DNA from: Persicobacter sp. CCB-QB2
GTDB lineage: Bacteria; Bacteroidota; Bacteroidia; Cytophagales; Cyclobacteriaceae
Direction of reading: 5' to 3'
Assembly: GCF_001274635.1 (NCBI RefSeq)
Contig: NZ_LBGV01000001.1
Coordinates: forward strand, 124,001 to 188,000
Length of the DNA: 64,000 nucleotides
Position numbers and translations under genes: made by a program
Part shown: positions 34,288 to 45,457 of the stretch, in pieces
Numbering within the stretch: the stretch's first letter is position 1
Layout of the letters: the number at the start of each line of letters is the position of its first letter
The notes under the pieces: generated by a model
Database searches by the model: none
What the model was told of the DNA's origin: nothing
The model's input: the letters and a program-made list of their open reading frames with translations, nothing else

Positions 34288-34506
34288 GGGGGTGTTTGTT
34301 GTTAATTACATATTGAATGCCTTTATTTTTTCAATTGTTAAAAAAATATTAGCTTCGGTTTGAATTTGGCTTCACTAGCTAATTCTTTGCATAAGATTGA
34401 ATCGAAAAAGTTCCATAAACCAATAAAGGATATTCTTGTAGGAAATTTTAGACCTTTTTTGGCATATTTTATGCATAAGTGTGAAAGGAATCAACAAAAA
34501 CCGATT

Positions 34507-35763
34507 ATGAAGAATATCAATCCCACCTCGGCTAATCAAAGGGTAGCTGTTATTGATGCTTTGAGAGGCTTTGCCATTCTAGGTATTTTATTCGCTAATA
34601 TTTTATCCTGGAGTGGTTATAAGTTTATCCCCTCTTCTACCTACGATAGCCTGCGCTGGTATGAGTTAGATTCCTACTTATCGACCTTTCTGAGTGTTTT
34701 TATTGACACAAAGTTCTATACTATTTTCTCCTTATTGTTTGGAGTAGGCTTTTATTTTCAGTTTAGAAAATACAAGGAAGATCAGGGGCCGTTTATCAAG
34801 ACTTATAAGAGAAGATTATGGTTTCTTTTCTTATTTGGCTTTATCCATATGATCTTTTGGTCAGGTGATATCTTGATGCTGTATGCTTTGATGGGCTTTG
34901 TTTTTATTCAGTTTAGAAACTTATCCTCTGATAATATCCTGAAGTACAGTTTGATTTTACTCATGTCCTCTTTGGTAGTGGATGTGGTACTCTTATATGT
35001 GGCGCCAGGTTGGGGTGTTCCTGAAACACATCTGGCCAAAAAGACCTATATCGATATGAGCCCTGAAGCCGTGACGGCTGCTTTTCAGTCTGGAAGTTGG
35101 GTGGAGACCTTGAAAATGAACTGGCACAATGTGTTGTGGAGATGGTTTGATTTTATTCCTTCCGGTCGTCCAATGAAGGTGTTAGGTTTGTTTCTATTAG
35201 GATTCTTTTTAGCGGAGCAGAATTTCTTCACGACTTCTGCCTTAAAAATGAAGAATTTCTGGAAGTTCTTTATCCCGGGATTGGCTTTGACCCTTATTGG
35301 TAAATATGCGATTGGAGGAAGTATGGGAGAGGTTCCTTCACAGTGGAGTGATATTGCTTATAAAGCGGTGGAAGTGCCTGGTCAGGTGTTATTGTCCCTT
35401 TCATATGTTTGTATGATCTCGATTATTTTCGAATCTAAATTCGGACAGGCGGCGCTACAAGGATTAACAGATGTGGGAAGAATGTCATTTACGAATTATT
35501 TATCCCATACCATTTTTGGAATCATTTTCTTTTACGGCGTTGGTTTTGGTTATTTTGGAGCCTTTAGCTTGACAGAGATTTGGGTGATCGCGGTTATTTT
35601 CTACGTGGCCCAGATCGCTTTTAGTAAAATTTGGCAGAGAACGTTTGCCTTCGGTCCTTTGGAGTGGATTTGGAGATGTTTAACATACAAGAACATGTTC
35701 CCGATTAGAAGAAAGACCATTGCGGCACAAAAAGCAATGCGTGCGGCGCAAAAAGCCGCATAA
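34507..35763 (+). CDS. DUF418 domain membrane protein
   Basis: A 418-residue polytopic inner-membrane protein. The start is MKNINPTSANQRVAVIDALRG at 34507; the frame stays open to 34360 but that extension is not family-like. The N-terminal VIDALRGFAILGILFANIL is the acyltransferase_3/DUF418 signature, several hydrophobic spans follow, and DUF418 is seen in GRMSFTNYLSHTIFGIIFFYG (with LTDVG before it) near the end. Related to sugar O-acyltransferases, but substrate unknown. It ends at a strong bidirectional terminator. Confidence 0.9.
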   Translation: MKNINPTSANQRVAVIDALRGFAILGILFANILSWSGYKFIPSSTYDSLRWYELDSYLSTFLSVFIDTKFYTIFSLLFGVGFYFQFRKYKEDQGPFIKTYKRRLWFLFLFGFIHMIFWSGDILMLYALMGFVFIQFRNLSSDNILKYSLILLMSSLVVDVVLLYVAPGWGVPETHLAKKTYIDMSPEAVTAAFQSGSWVETLKMNWHNVLWRWFDFIPSGRPMKVLGLFLLGFFLAEQNFFTTSALKMKNFWKFFIPGLALTLIGKYAIGGSMGEVPSQWSDIAYKAVEVPGQVLLSLSYVCMISIIFESKFGQAALQGLTDVGRMSFTNYLSHTIFGIIFFYGVGFGYFGAFSLTEIWVIAVIFYVAQIAFSKIWQRTFAFGPLEWIWRCLTYKNMFPIRRKTIAAQKAMRAAQKAA

Positions 35764-35781
35764 AATTATCCTTTGATATAT

Positions 35782-35820
35782 AAAAAAACCGCCTCCAAAT
35801 CTATGGGGGCGGTTTTTTTT
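35782..35820. terminator. Bidirectional terminator after the DUF418 gene
   Basis: AAAAAAACCGCC pairs with GGCGGTTTTTTT with long A and T runs on both sides. The stop of the convergent DUF1349 gene (35819-35821) lies inside its T run. Confidence 0.85.
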
Positions 35821-36472
35821 ATTCAGCATTTTGTTGCAGCCATTCCAGGCGTCTTTCGTCCGGCAAGTGCTTTATTTTGAATGCTTCAAAAATTGCCTTG
35901 AAGCCATTCCCGTCAGGGCTGGCGGCCATCATGCCTACTTTTACGTCTTTATATTCCGGAAAATAGGCCGTATTGCTCATGGTGAATTTTTTACCATCCA
36001 TGGAATAGAATATCTCAATAGCATCTCTTTTTCGGGTGGCCTTAATCCAGATGGAAGCAGGCTTTTCATTTAAGGGTACCACTGACCAGGAGCTTTTTTC
36101 AATTGTATGGACGGTGCTGAAATTGTATACTCCGTCTACGAACTCAATCCCTGTTTTAACCCAATGGTTTTCATCAATCTTGAACATTAGTCCCATTTGG
36201 TCGAAACGTGTTTCATATTCACCGGTAATTTTTAAGGTCACCTCGAACTCTCCGCCTCTTTCGGTGTAAAGAAAAGGACCGTCATTGACCATAAATCCAT
36301 AGTGAGATTTGTTCCAGTAATCGCTTTGGCCTGTTACCTGCATGATCAGGCGACCATCTTCAATTTCCCATGTTTCAGGTTCATTCAGCCACTGCATGGA
36401 CGTTAATTTTTGTGCCAGGCTCTCCAGAGGAGACAATAGTAGCAGACTCAAAATAATTGGAAGGTATTGCAT
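35819..36472 (-). CDS. Exported DUF1349 protein
   Basis: A 217-residue exported protein with signal MQYLPIILSLLLLSPLESLAQ. The mature part is a beta-sandwich with DUF1349 features: FEVTLKITGEYETRFDQMGLMFKIDENHWVKTGIEFVDGVYNFSTVHT (about 80-125) and SIWIKATRKRDAIEIFYSMDGKKFTM. This family has a concanavalin-like fold and is often near carbohydrate enzymes. It is upstream of the GH97 gene on the same strand but separated by that gene's terminator side, so a common role in sugar use is only inference. Confidence 0.85.
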   Translation of the reverse strand: MQYLPIILSLLLLSPLESLAQKLTSMQWLNEPETWEIEDGRLIMQVTGQSDYWNKSHYGFMVNDGPFLYTERGGEFEVTLKITGEYETRFDQMGLMFKIDENHWVKTGIEFVDGVYNFSTVHTIEKSSWSVVPLNEKPASIWIKATRKRDAIEIFYSMDGKKFTMSNTAYFPEYKDVKVGMMAASPDGNGFKAIFEAFKIKHLPDERRLEWLQQNAE

Positions 36473-36516
36473 AATAAATCGTTTGTTTTGATAAGGAAAT
36501 TAATGCTTCGGATGGT

Positions 36517-36549
36517 GAAAAAAAAGGCCGTCTGATTAAAGACGACCTT
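36517..36549 (-). terminator. Terminator of the GH97 gene
   Basis: Reading minus, AAGGTCGTCT pairs with AGACGGCCTT (one mismatch) across a six-base loop and is followed by a long T run. It lies 14 bp after the GH97 stop. Confidence 0.75.
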
Positions 36550-36562
36550 TCGGTGATGGAAA

Positions 36563-38704
<2,142 letters not shown>

Positions 38705-38725
38705 TTATTTTGGATGCTTGATGCT

Positions 38726-38733
38726 CAAATGTA
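38726..38733 (-). promoter_or_regulatory. Candidate -7 box of the GH97 gene
   Basis: Reading minus, TACATTTG matches TANNTTTG; the transcript would begin near 38722, about 24 bases before the ATG at 38698. The nearest TTG upstream is only 10 bases away, so the -33 element is missing. Confidence 0.4.
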
Positions 38734-38863
38734 GCATTCCCACCAAAACATTAATAGAGAAAGTAGATGGAAAGGAGGTGGTTAGTGGCTTAAATATGCA
38801 TTCAGAGTTATATATAGGCATATTTAATAATTATAAAGTAGTAGAATAAGTAGTGGGTTACAT

Positions 38864-40507
38864 TCAGGAAGTAATCATTTTTACCTGATTTTCGAATAAA
38901 TCCCTTGGGCCGGCCGCTTTATTCCTGGCACTGGTGCGATAATTATAGATGGTAGTGGTGGAGTAACGAAGAAATTCTGCGATCTGTGGACTCTCATTTA
39001 TGCCCAGACGGATCAAAGCAAAAATTCTTAATTCGGTATTGAGCAATTCTCCTTCTTTTAAATGCACCTGAGCATCCGGTTTAAGGAGGGCATTGAAATC
39101 CCGGACAAAGTTGGGGTAGAGATCCAGAAAAGCCTGATCAAAATCCCGGTAGAAAGCGAGTAATTCTTCCTCTATCCATTCTTTCGATTTTAATACTTTT
39201 AATAAGTCATCCATGCTCGAACTGCTCGCTTTGTTGCGAAGGCGATTTCTAAAATGATCCATCTTACCGATGTAGGAAGAGCATAGTTTGAGGTACTGGG
39301 CAATATAAGTTTCCCTTTGCTTGTTGGCGGCGGCTAATTGCTCATTTTTGGTTTGAATAAGCTGATTACTTTCTGCTAAACCCTTTACGGAAGACTTCAA
39401 ACGAAGGTTAATTTCCTGATTTTCCTGATAAGCGGTTTGCAACTTTTTTCTTTGTCTGAGAAAGAAGAGAAAGGCGATTAAAATGAATAACATGAAGCCT
39501 CCTCCCAGCCAAAGGGACCAGAGGTAAATGCGCTTTCGGCGGTCACGGAGGTTAATATAGCTTTGATTGATCAATGGCAGAATTTGCCCGATTTCGAAAG
39601 TTCGTAATTTGGAGCCGCTGAAGGTGGCGTCTTCCAGGGCAATTTTGGTATAGTAAAAAGCGCTTTCGCTTTCGCCCTTTTTTTCCAGCAAAATAGCCAG
39701 CTCGCGCAGGGCGGCATGTTCCTTAATTCCATTTTCAATGTCAGACCGGGCCGATAGCGCCAAAGCCTGAATTTGCTTGTCTTCCTCACCCAAAAGGCCG
39801 TAGGCAGTAGCCAGCGTATAGGCAGTAAAAGCAAAGGGGCGGTCTGCGGGCTGAAATTTGGACAATGCCTCCTGCAGAATGGGGATGGTGGCGGCTATCT
39901 GCCCGTCAGCCATCATGTTTTCGGCAATAATCACGGGGTAAATCACATCAGTGGGCTTCAATTGACTAAGCAAGGAGTCCTGATATTGGTGATATAATTG
40001 CTGATAGTTGGCCAGTTGCGGAGACTTGCTAAGGTAAGCGCGTAAGTAATTGTATAAAGTGAGTCGGCTGGAATAATAAGCGGTTTTTTGCCCCTCATTC
40101 AGGGCTTGTTTTTCCAGCTGATCCAATAACAGCAGGGCCTCATGCGTCATACCGGCTAAAATATAGGCATGAGATAAGTTCAGGGCAGCATCCTTAAAAT
40201 ACCGATCATTTGGTAATTGGCTCCCAAGCGATTCATTTTGAAGGCAATAATATAATGCCGAATCAATGCGAAAGGTGCTGTATTCTTCCCATAGCTTTTG
40301 TTGCAAACGGAATCGCTCCTCTCCACCCGGGTTTTTATCCAATAATAAAGACCGGAGTGAGGAGATTTTACGATTTCTTTTTTGGGTAAATTCCGCTCTG
40401 CGCTGAAGCGTTTCTTCCAGTTGAATTAAAGCAGGATTGTCCGTATTCTCTGCCCGGGAGAAAAAGGGAAAACCTGCCAAAAGGGCGATCAACAAAAATT
40501 GGGGCAT
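38864..40507 (-). CDS. DUF6377 sensor/regulator with TPR-like ectodomain
   Basis: A 547-residue membrane protein. Signal MPQFLLIALLAGFPFFSRA, then about 300 residues of helical TPR-like repeats outside the membrane (LNLSHAYILAGMTHEALLLLDQL), a span LWLGGGFMLFILIAFLFFL near 335, a coiled coil, and a C-terminal DUF6377 with an HTH-like NESPQIAEFLRYSTTTIYNYRTSARNKA end. This is the one-piece outer-signal to DNA-binding design common in Bacteroidota, often controlling SUS-like glycan loci. The GH97 gene next on the strand is a plausible target. It follows the NfeD gene by 4 bp, so both are transcribed together. Confidence 0.85.
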   Translation of the reverse strand: MPQFLLIALLAGFPFFSRAENTDNPALIQLEETLQRRAEFTQKRNRKISSLRSLLLDKNPGGEERFRLQQKLWEEYSTFRIDSALYYCLQNESLGSQLPNDRYFKDAALNLSHAYILAGMTHEALLLLDQLEKQALNEGQKTAYYSSRLTLYNYLRAYLSKSPQLANYQQLYHQYQDSLLSQLKPTDVIYPVIIAENMMADGQIAATIPILQEALSKFQPADRPFAFTAYTLATAYGLLGEEDKQIQALALSARSDIENGIKEHAALRELAILLEKKGESESAFYYTKIALEDATFSGSKLRTFEIGQILPLINQSYINLRDRRKRIYLWSLWLGGGFMLFILIAFLFFLRQRKKLQTAYQENQEINLRLKSSVKGLAESNQLIQTKNEQLAAANKQRETYIAQYLKLCSSYIGKMDHFRNRLRNKASSSSMDDLLKVLKSKEWIEEELLAFYRDFDQAFLDLYPNFVRDFNALLKPDAQVHLKEGELLNTELRIFALIRLGINESPQIAEFLRYSTTTIYNYRTSARNKAAGPRDLFENQVKMITS

Positions 40508-40511
40508 TGGT

Positions 40512-41858
40512 TTATGCTTTTTTTACTTTTAGCGTATTGCTTTCCTGGCTAATGACTTTAATTGCAGTGCCCGCATCAATAAAATCTCCACGGGTAAAAG
40601 CATCATGGATTTTTCCGTCAATCTCCACCTTGCCGCTCGGACGAAGCACGGTATAGGCGGCCCCTATTTTACCTACCAGCGATTCCTGATGGAAGTTTAC
40701 CTGATAACCTTCACTGGATTCCTGGGTGGTGGTCAGGGCCAGGCGGTTGATGAAGGAGGATTTATGTAGTCGCATGGAGCCTACAATGACCAGAATTAAA
40801 GAAAGTGCAAATGAAATGGAGACTGCACCCATTGCGGAATAGATTTGATCCGTGGGTACACCGGAAAAGTCAAAGAAGTCATTGCCGAGCATAATCAGCG
40901 TTAGGGAGCCCAAAGTCAGGATTAATCCAGAGATACCTGCAATACCAAAGCCCGGAATTACGAATATTTCCAGGCCAATGAGCACCAGTCCGATAAAGAA
41001 CAAAATGATTTCCCAATAGGCGGCCAGACCATGAAGGTAATGCGGAATCAGGTAAATGGTCAATGCGATTACCGCTGCTGCAATTGGAAAGCCTACTCCA
41101 GGCGTTTGAAGTTCAAAATAAATGCCGCCCAGGATAATCAGGATCAGAATGCCGCTAACAGCGGGATTTAGTACCAGGGCGATAATTTTTTCTAAGGCAG
41201 AGAGTTCAAATTCTGTTATCTCATAGTCATAAATCCCTGCATGTTCCAGCGCGTCCGTGACAGAAATTACCTCCGCGGTCGCAATTTCATATTTGATGGC
41301 CTCGGAAGTGGATAGCGTCAATACTTTTCCGGAATCTGAAATGCCCTCTATATAGATGCTTTCATCCACCATTGCTTCGGCGATTTCCGGATTACGTCCC
41401 TTGGCTTCGGCCGTGGATCTCATGATGGATCGCATATAAGATTGGTATTTATCCGGCGCGGCTTCTCCGGTTTGTACCACTACGGTGGCTGCCCCAATGC
41501 TTGCCCCGGGTGCCATATAAATGCTATCGCAGGCAAAAGAAATTAATGCACCGGCCGAGGCGGCGTCTTTATTGATGAAAACGTAGGTCGGGGTTTCTGT
41601 GTCCAGCAGAGCGGTGCGGATATCATCCGCATCATTTACGGCCCCGCCATAGGTGTCCATTTCAATCAGGATAATATCGGACTCCTGATTTTCGGCTTCC
41701 TCTAAGGCCAGTTTTACATAGCGATTCATTCGTGGGTCGATATTATCGTCTATGTGCATGTGAAAGACCCTGGTGCTTTGCGCCATCAATATAAATGGAA
41801 GGCAGATAAGCATCAAAGAGAGGCCCGGTTTCAGGAAAAATGGTTGATGACTTTGCAT
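40512..41858 (-). CDS. NfeD family protein with ClpP-like serine protease domain
   Basis: A 448-residue membrane protein. Signal-like N-terminus, then a ClpP-class (STOPP/S49-like) protease domain: DIILIEMDTYGGAVNDADDIRTAL near 60-83, catalytic Ser in KDAASAGALISFACDSI, Lys in AKGRNPEIAEAMVDES. A central set of hydrophobic spans (about 225-345) is followed by the NfeD OB-fold domain (SLVGKIGAAYTVLRPSGKVEIDGK). Thought to work with stomatin/flotillin-like partners in membrane quality control. No stomatin gene is next to it. First gene of a pair with the DUF6377 regulator. Confidence 0.9.
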   Translation of the reverse strand: MQSHQPFFLKPGLSLMLICLPFILMAQSTRVFHMHIDDNIDPRMNRYVKLALEEAENQESDIILIEMDTYGGAVNDADDIRTALLDTETPTYVFINKDAASAGALISFACDSIYMAPGASIGAATVVVQTGEAAPDKYQSYMRSIMRSTAEAKGRNPEIAEAMVDESIYIEGISDSGKVLTLSTSEAIKYEIATAEVISVTDALEHAGIYDYEITEFELSALEKIIALVLNPAVSGILILIILGGIYFELQTPGVGFPIAAAVIALTIYLIPHYLHGLAAYWEIILFFIGLVLIGLEIFVIPGFGIAGISGLILTLGSLTLIMLGNDFFDFSGVPTDQIYSAMGAVSISFALSLILVIVGSMRLHKSSFINRLALTTTQESSEGYQVNFHQESLVGKIGAAYTVLRPSGKVEIDGKIHDAFTRGDFIDAGTAIKVISQESNTLKVKKA

Positions 41859-42005
41859 ATTGAATTGATATTAAAAAAATCATTTCGAAATTGGCTTCGG
41901 ACAAATGTCGGAAAGGCTACAGCAATTCACTTTTGATAATTTGCAGATCCATGCCGAAATCCTTCTATTTGTCCATCTGTATTTAATACGTCAAATTCGC
42001 CAATT

Positions 42006-42779
42006 TTGAACAAATTACAAACCATAGACCTGCCCGGAAGACTTTGGAAGCTGGAAATTGCAGAAAAAGGCAATGGACTGGGCTTTGAATTCCGCAATGA
42101 GGAAGAACTTCAAGCCACTTTTGCCTATTTGGATGACTCCCGGAAATTATGGGGTCCTTTTGAAATGCCTGAAAGCTGGTGGGTGACACTGGACGCAGTC
42201 GTGGAAGGTAAGCTATTGATTCGCTCCTATGAGGATCATACCAATCCCACTTCCCGTAAGCTTTGGTTATTGGAGGTCGTAAAAAATGAGATCTTATGGG
42301 AAGCGGAGAAATTTCTGCCCGCGGACATCATCGATGGGAAATTATATGGGGGATTTGTGGAGGATGGCGAGCGTAAGCCTGCCTTTATTGAGCTGGAAAG
42401 CGGAGAGGCCCAATGGCTGGGGGAGGAAATAAAAATTGACCCGAAGAATGGTGATAATCCCGTCAAAATTGCGCATTATGCGGAGGATTCGGAGTATTTT
42501 GAAAAAATCAGGGTTTTTATTGAAAAAAAAGCCGGAGATACCATCCAAAAAGGAGTGGATTATTTCCAATCTGATGCTCAAATAGTAATTTCTTACTATA
42601 TTTACGAAGAAGAATGCTTGATCAATAAGCTTCATATTTATGATCGGAAAGGAGCGCTATTGCTAGAAAGTATTTTGGCGGAAAATTTGCCTAACATCAC
42701 CCTGCAAAGCTTTTTTGTCGTTTCTGATCAGTTGATTTTTGTCAACCGTCATAACCAGTTATGTATCTATGACCTGTAA
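42006..42779 (+). CDS. DUF4905 domain protein
   Basis: A 257-residue cytoplasmic protein of the Bacteroidota-specific DUF4905 family, function unknown. The start is TTG 42006 (MNKLQTIDLPGRLWKLEI); no ATG is close. Sequence is beta-rich with aromatic and acidic residues (WKLEIAEKGNGLGFEFRNEEE), consistent with a small propeller-like or beta-sandwich fold; no catalytic motif is visible. Its last codons overlap the start of the LysM gene by 11 bp, which implies translational coupling. Confidence 0.75.
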   Translation: MNKLQTIDLPGRLWKLEIAEKGNGLGFEFRNEEELQATFAYLDDSRKLWGPFEMPESWWVTLDAVVEGKLLIRSYEDHTNPTSRKLWLLEVVKNEILWEAEKFLPADIIDGKLYGGFVEDGERKPAFIELESGEAQWLGEEIKIDPKNGDNPVKIAHYAEDSEYFEKIRVFIEKKAGDTIQKGVDYFQSDAQIVISYYIYEEECLINKLHIYDRKGALLLESILAENLPNITLQSFFVVSDQLIFVNRHNQLCIYDL

Positions 42780-43797
42780 AAAAATCGCATTAGCCCTTAC
42801 TGCATTGCTATTTTCATGGACTGTTGGAAATACCGATGTGGTAGCACAGTCGCATGCTTATCACACTATCGAAAAGGGACAAACCCTTTATTCGATTTCG
42901 AAGAAATATAAAACTACCGTGGCCAAATTGGAGGAAATGAATCCAGGGCTTTCGGAGAACCTCGGCGTGGGACAAAAAATTAAGGTGCCGGCCGCAGCAG
43001 GAGCAGTTGGTGAAAAAGCCACCAAATCTAAGTCCGGCTCAGAGATTGTTCACGTAGTCCAGGCGAAAGAAACCCTATATAGTATTTCTAAAAAATACAG
43101 TGTGAGCGCGAATCAGCTCATGCAGTACAATGGGATGTCCAATACTTCTCTTTCATTAGGGCAGAAAATTAAAATTCCTACAGATGGTACGGATGCGGTA
43201 AAATTTGCCAACCATATTGCAGATGCCAGTAACCTAAAGCATCAGGTAGCGAAAGGAGAAACCTTGTACGCTATTTCTTCTAAATATAAGGTGTCGGTAG
43301 ACAATATTAAGAAATGGAATGGTTTGAACAGTAATAGCCTGAAAGAGGGCCAGTATCTGATTGTTGGCCTGGGTACGGGAAAACCGGAGAAGGAAGCCGA
43401 AGTTGTGAAAACATTGCCAGCCACCACAAATCCAAAACAGGTGAAGGAAGTGACGGCTAAAGCAGATAACCCAGAGGTGAAAGAAATTGCCTATTCCCGT
43501 GAGGAAATTGAAGATGGTACGGATTTCAAGAAAATTCGGGAAAGAGGAATGTCCGGCATCATGACGGGTTCGGAAGACACCAAGAAGTATCTGGCTTTAC
43601 ACCCTAGCGCTCCAGTTGGGACGATTATGCAAGTGAGGAATGATATGAATAACTATAGTGTGTTCGTTCGGGTGATTGGTAAATTGCCGCCAACCGGTGA
43701 TAATGCCAATTTGGTGATTGCCTTAAGTAAGACGGCCTATGAGCGTTTGGGGGCTTTTGATCAGCGCTTCCCGGTGGAAGTGACCTATGTGCCTTAA
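42769..43797 (+). CDS. LysM-repeat protein with RlpA-like C-terminal domain
   Basis: A 342-residue exported cell-wall-binding protein. The start is ATG 42769, giving the signal MTCKKIALALTALLFSWTVG...VVAQ. Three LysM repeats follow: YHTIEKGQTLYSISKKY from about 31, HVVQAKETLYSISKKY from 92 and HQVAKGETLYAISSKY from 155. Residues from about 260 resemble an RlpA double-psi barrel (RERGMSGIMTGSEDTKKYLALHPSAPVG). It overlaps the DUF4905 gene by 11 bp. Its stop TAA (43795-43797) coincides with the TTAA at the edge of element copy C. A single LysM-binding protein with a barrel, likely periplasmic. Confidence 0.88.
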   Translation: MTCKKIALALTALLFSWTVGNTDVVAQSHAYHTIEKGQTLYSISKKYKTTVAKLEEMNPGLSENLGVGQKIKVPAAAGAVGEKATKSKSGSEIVHVVQAKETLYSISKKYSVSANQLMQYNGMSNTSLSLGQKIKIPTDGTDAVKFANHIADASNLKHQVAKGETLYAISSKYKVSVDNIKKWNGLNSNSLKEGQYLIVGLGTGKPEKEAEVVKTLPATTNPKQVKEVTAKADNPEVKEIAYSREEIEDGTDFKKIRERGMSGIMTGSEDTKKYLALHPSAPVGTIMQVRNDMNNYSVFVRVIGKLPPTGDNANLVIALSKTAYERLGAFDQRFPVEVTYVP

Positions 43798-44007
43798 CCA
43801 GAATTATTCACCGCTAAATTTATCAGATTAGTGTAAGTAGTTTGTCTTCAGTTTATTAAACTTTAGTTTATAATAGTTCAAATTTGGGTAAGCTAGTTTT
43901 CTCCTCATTCATCTGTTTCGTTGGAAAAAACTCGAAATAGGAAAAATTCCTTCATTTTTTCCGCCTTACAGCTAAACGATGATTTAAGCATGAATAATCC
44001 GGGTTAA
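43794..44007 (-). mobile_element. TTAA-bounded non-coding element, copy C (214 bp)
   Basis: Reading minus it begins TTAACCCGGATTATTCA and ends TGAATAATTCTGGTTAA, near-perfect inverted ends. The core GGAAAAAATGAAGGAATTTTTCC forms a hairpin. The TTAA at 43794-43797 contains the stop codon of the LysM gene, and the element lies between that stop and the gene's terminator at 44032. Confidence 0.8.
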
Positions 44008-44031
44008 AAGTCTTCCTTCTAAATAGATAAA

Positions 44032-44061
44032 GAGCGTCTTGAGAAATCAGGACGCTTTTTT
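44032..44061 (+). terminator. Terminator downstream of the LysM gene and copy C
   Basis: AGCGTCTTGA-GAAA-TCAGGACGCT is a fully paired 10-bp stem (one G-T) with a GAAA tetraloop and seven T. It probably ended the LysM transcript before copy C inserted upstream of it. Confidence 0.85.
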
Positions 44062-44178
44062 TGGGTTTGATGGTATTTTGCTACCTATTTCACCAATTAT
44101 CACAGGTGACTGCTGAGAGGGTAAGGCAGATGATTATTGCTGCGACTGATTCAGCTGATATTTTTTAGGAAATTGGGA

Positions 44179-44307
44179 TTAAGCCGAATTATGAATAATT
44201 AACTAAATTTGGGCTATTAAAATCCAAAGAGAAATATCTGTAATGGATTGAAAATAAATAATTTGTGGGCTGGTAAATCCAGCGGGGAATAATTTTCGCT
44301 GAATTAA
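44179..44307 (+). mobile_element. TTAA-bounded non-coding element, copy E (internally deleted, 129 bp)
   Basis: It starts TTAAGCCGAATTATGAATA, then joins directly to the distal part of the element (AAATTTGGGCTATTAAAATCC, GGGCTGGTAAATCCAGCGGGGAATAATT) and ends TTAA. The central hairpin segment present in copies A-C is missing. The 44062-44178 stretch before it also has an ATTTCACCAATTATCAC phrase from the 125-bp tandem-type repeat. Confidence 0.55.
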
Positions 44308-44407
44308 CGCGATTAGGAGTGGTTTGAAAATGAAATAAGCCTGAAATATCGGCTTACTGAATTTAGCGGCCTTTAGAAGCCAGAGCAAACAACAAAATGA
44401 TTGAAAA

Positions 44408-44632
44408 ATGGAAAATTCATTGGCGAAAATATTAATGATGGCCGGTGCAGGGCTATTTCTTATCGGGCTAATCATTTACCTTCTACAGGGAAAGGGATCC
44501 TGGTTTGGCCATCTTCCTGGTGACATCCGTGTGGAAAAAGAAAATTTCCAGCTTTACATTCCATGGGTCAGTATGATGCTGGTTTCGGTGATCCTTTCGG
44601 TGCTGTTTCATTTATTTAGAAGATTTTTTTAG
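44408..44632 (+). CDS. DUF2905 small membrane protein
   Basis: A 74-residue inner-membrane protein with two spans (ILMMAGAGLFLIGLIIYLL and WVSMMLVSVILSVLFHLF) joined by the loop GKGSWFGHLPGDIRVEKENF. The GHLPGDI motif is diagnostic of DUF2905. Function unknown; the length is typical of the family. It sits alone between the repeat-rich spacer and the chalcone-isomerase-like gene. Confidence 0.88.
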   Translation: MENSLAKILMMAGAGLFLIGLIIYLLQGKGSWFGHLPGDIRVEKENFQLYIPWVSMMLVSVILSVLFHLFRRFF

Positions 44633-44785
44633 AAAGGGAACTCCCGTTTTGATAGTTGGAAACTTAGTGTTTGCTTTAAGTTTTATTTTTTTATATTTTA
44701 TTTAAACTGATTGAAAATCAAACATTCAATTTCATTTCTAATGAAGGAGTCTCAGCACTTGGTTTTAAATCATTTGTGAAAGCAC

Positions 44786-44793
44786 TATCTTTG
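44786..44793 (+). promoter_or_regulatory. Candidate -7 box of the chalcone-isomerase-like gene
   Basis: TATCTTTG matches TANNTTTG; a TTG at 44759-44761 is 24 bases upstream, a little far. Predicted leader about 20 bases before the ATG at 44819. Confidence 0.45.
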
Positions 44794-44818
44794 CAAAACT
44801 GGATATTATATTAATTAA

Positions 44819-45394
44819 ATGAATCAAATGAACCCATTACGTTATTTTCTAATGGCCTTTGCATTATTGTTTTGCTTACAGGCCGAAGCGCAAAAAGAAG
44901 TTTCAGGAGTTAAATTAGCCGCTAATGTTACAGTTGAAGGGAAGAAACTGGACTTAGTTGGTGCAGGAACTCGTTCGAAATATTTTATGGATTTGTATGT
45001 GGGCGCATTGTACTTGGGGCAGGCATCAAATGATGGTATGGCCATTGTAAATGCTGACGAAATACAGTCCGTACAGTTAACCATTATCTCCGGAATGGTG
45101 ACTCGTGATAAATTTACTTCCTCTACAATGGATGGCTTTAAAGCTTCTACGGGTGGGAATTTAGCCCCAATTCAGAAAGAGATTGACCAGTTCATGGGAG
45201 CATTCGCGGATGATATTGAAAAACAGGATACCTTCACTTTTAATTATGTTCCGGCAAAAGGAACCGAGGTACTGAAAAATGGTAAATTGATGACTACCAT
45301 TGAGGGAGTAGCATTCAAAAAGGCATTGTACGGAATCTGGTTAGGGAATAAGCCAGCAGACAAAGCTTTGAAGGCGGGAATGTTAGGGAAATAA
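44819..45394 (+). CDS. Exported chalcone-isomerase-like protein
   Basis: A 191-residue exported protein, signal MNQMNPLRYFLMAFALLFCLQAEAQ. The mature domain has CHI-like features: LVGAGTRSKYFMDLYVGALYLG near 47-68, VQLTIISGMVTRDKF, and a C-terminal VAFKKALYGIWLGNKPADKALKAGMLG. Bacterial members of this family are not flavonoid enzymes and are thought to bind fatty acids or similar lipids; the role here is unknown. It ends at a terminator shared with the convergent gene. Confidence 0.87.
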   Translation: MNQMNPLRYFLMAFALLFCLQAEAQKEVSGVKLAANVTVEGKKLDLVGAGTRSKYFMDLYVGALYLGQASNDGMAIVNADEIQSVQLTIISGMVTRDKFTSSTMDGFKASTGGNLAPIQKEIDQFMGAFADDIEKQDTFTFNYVPAKGTEVLKNGKLMTTIEGVAFKKALYGIWLGNKPADKALKAGMLGK

Positions 45395-45410
45395 AAAAAT
45401 CAGATAAAAG

Positions 45411-45442
45411 AAAAGGCTACTCATTTTGGGTAGCCTTTTTTT
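45411..45442. terminator. Terminator between the CHI-like gene and the convergent TIGR02453 gene
   Basis: AAGGCTAC-TCATTTTG-GGTAGCCTT is a 9-bp stem with A and T tracts on both sides, so it may act in both directions. Confidence 0.8.
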
Positions 45443-45457
45443 ATATCGTATACCGTT

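Noticed and set aside
34360-34506. Longer N-terminus of the DUF418 protein
   Set aside because: The extra 49 residues are not hydrophobic or family-like; MKNINPTSANQ at 34507 directly precedes the DUF418 signature.
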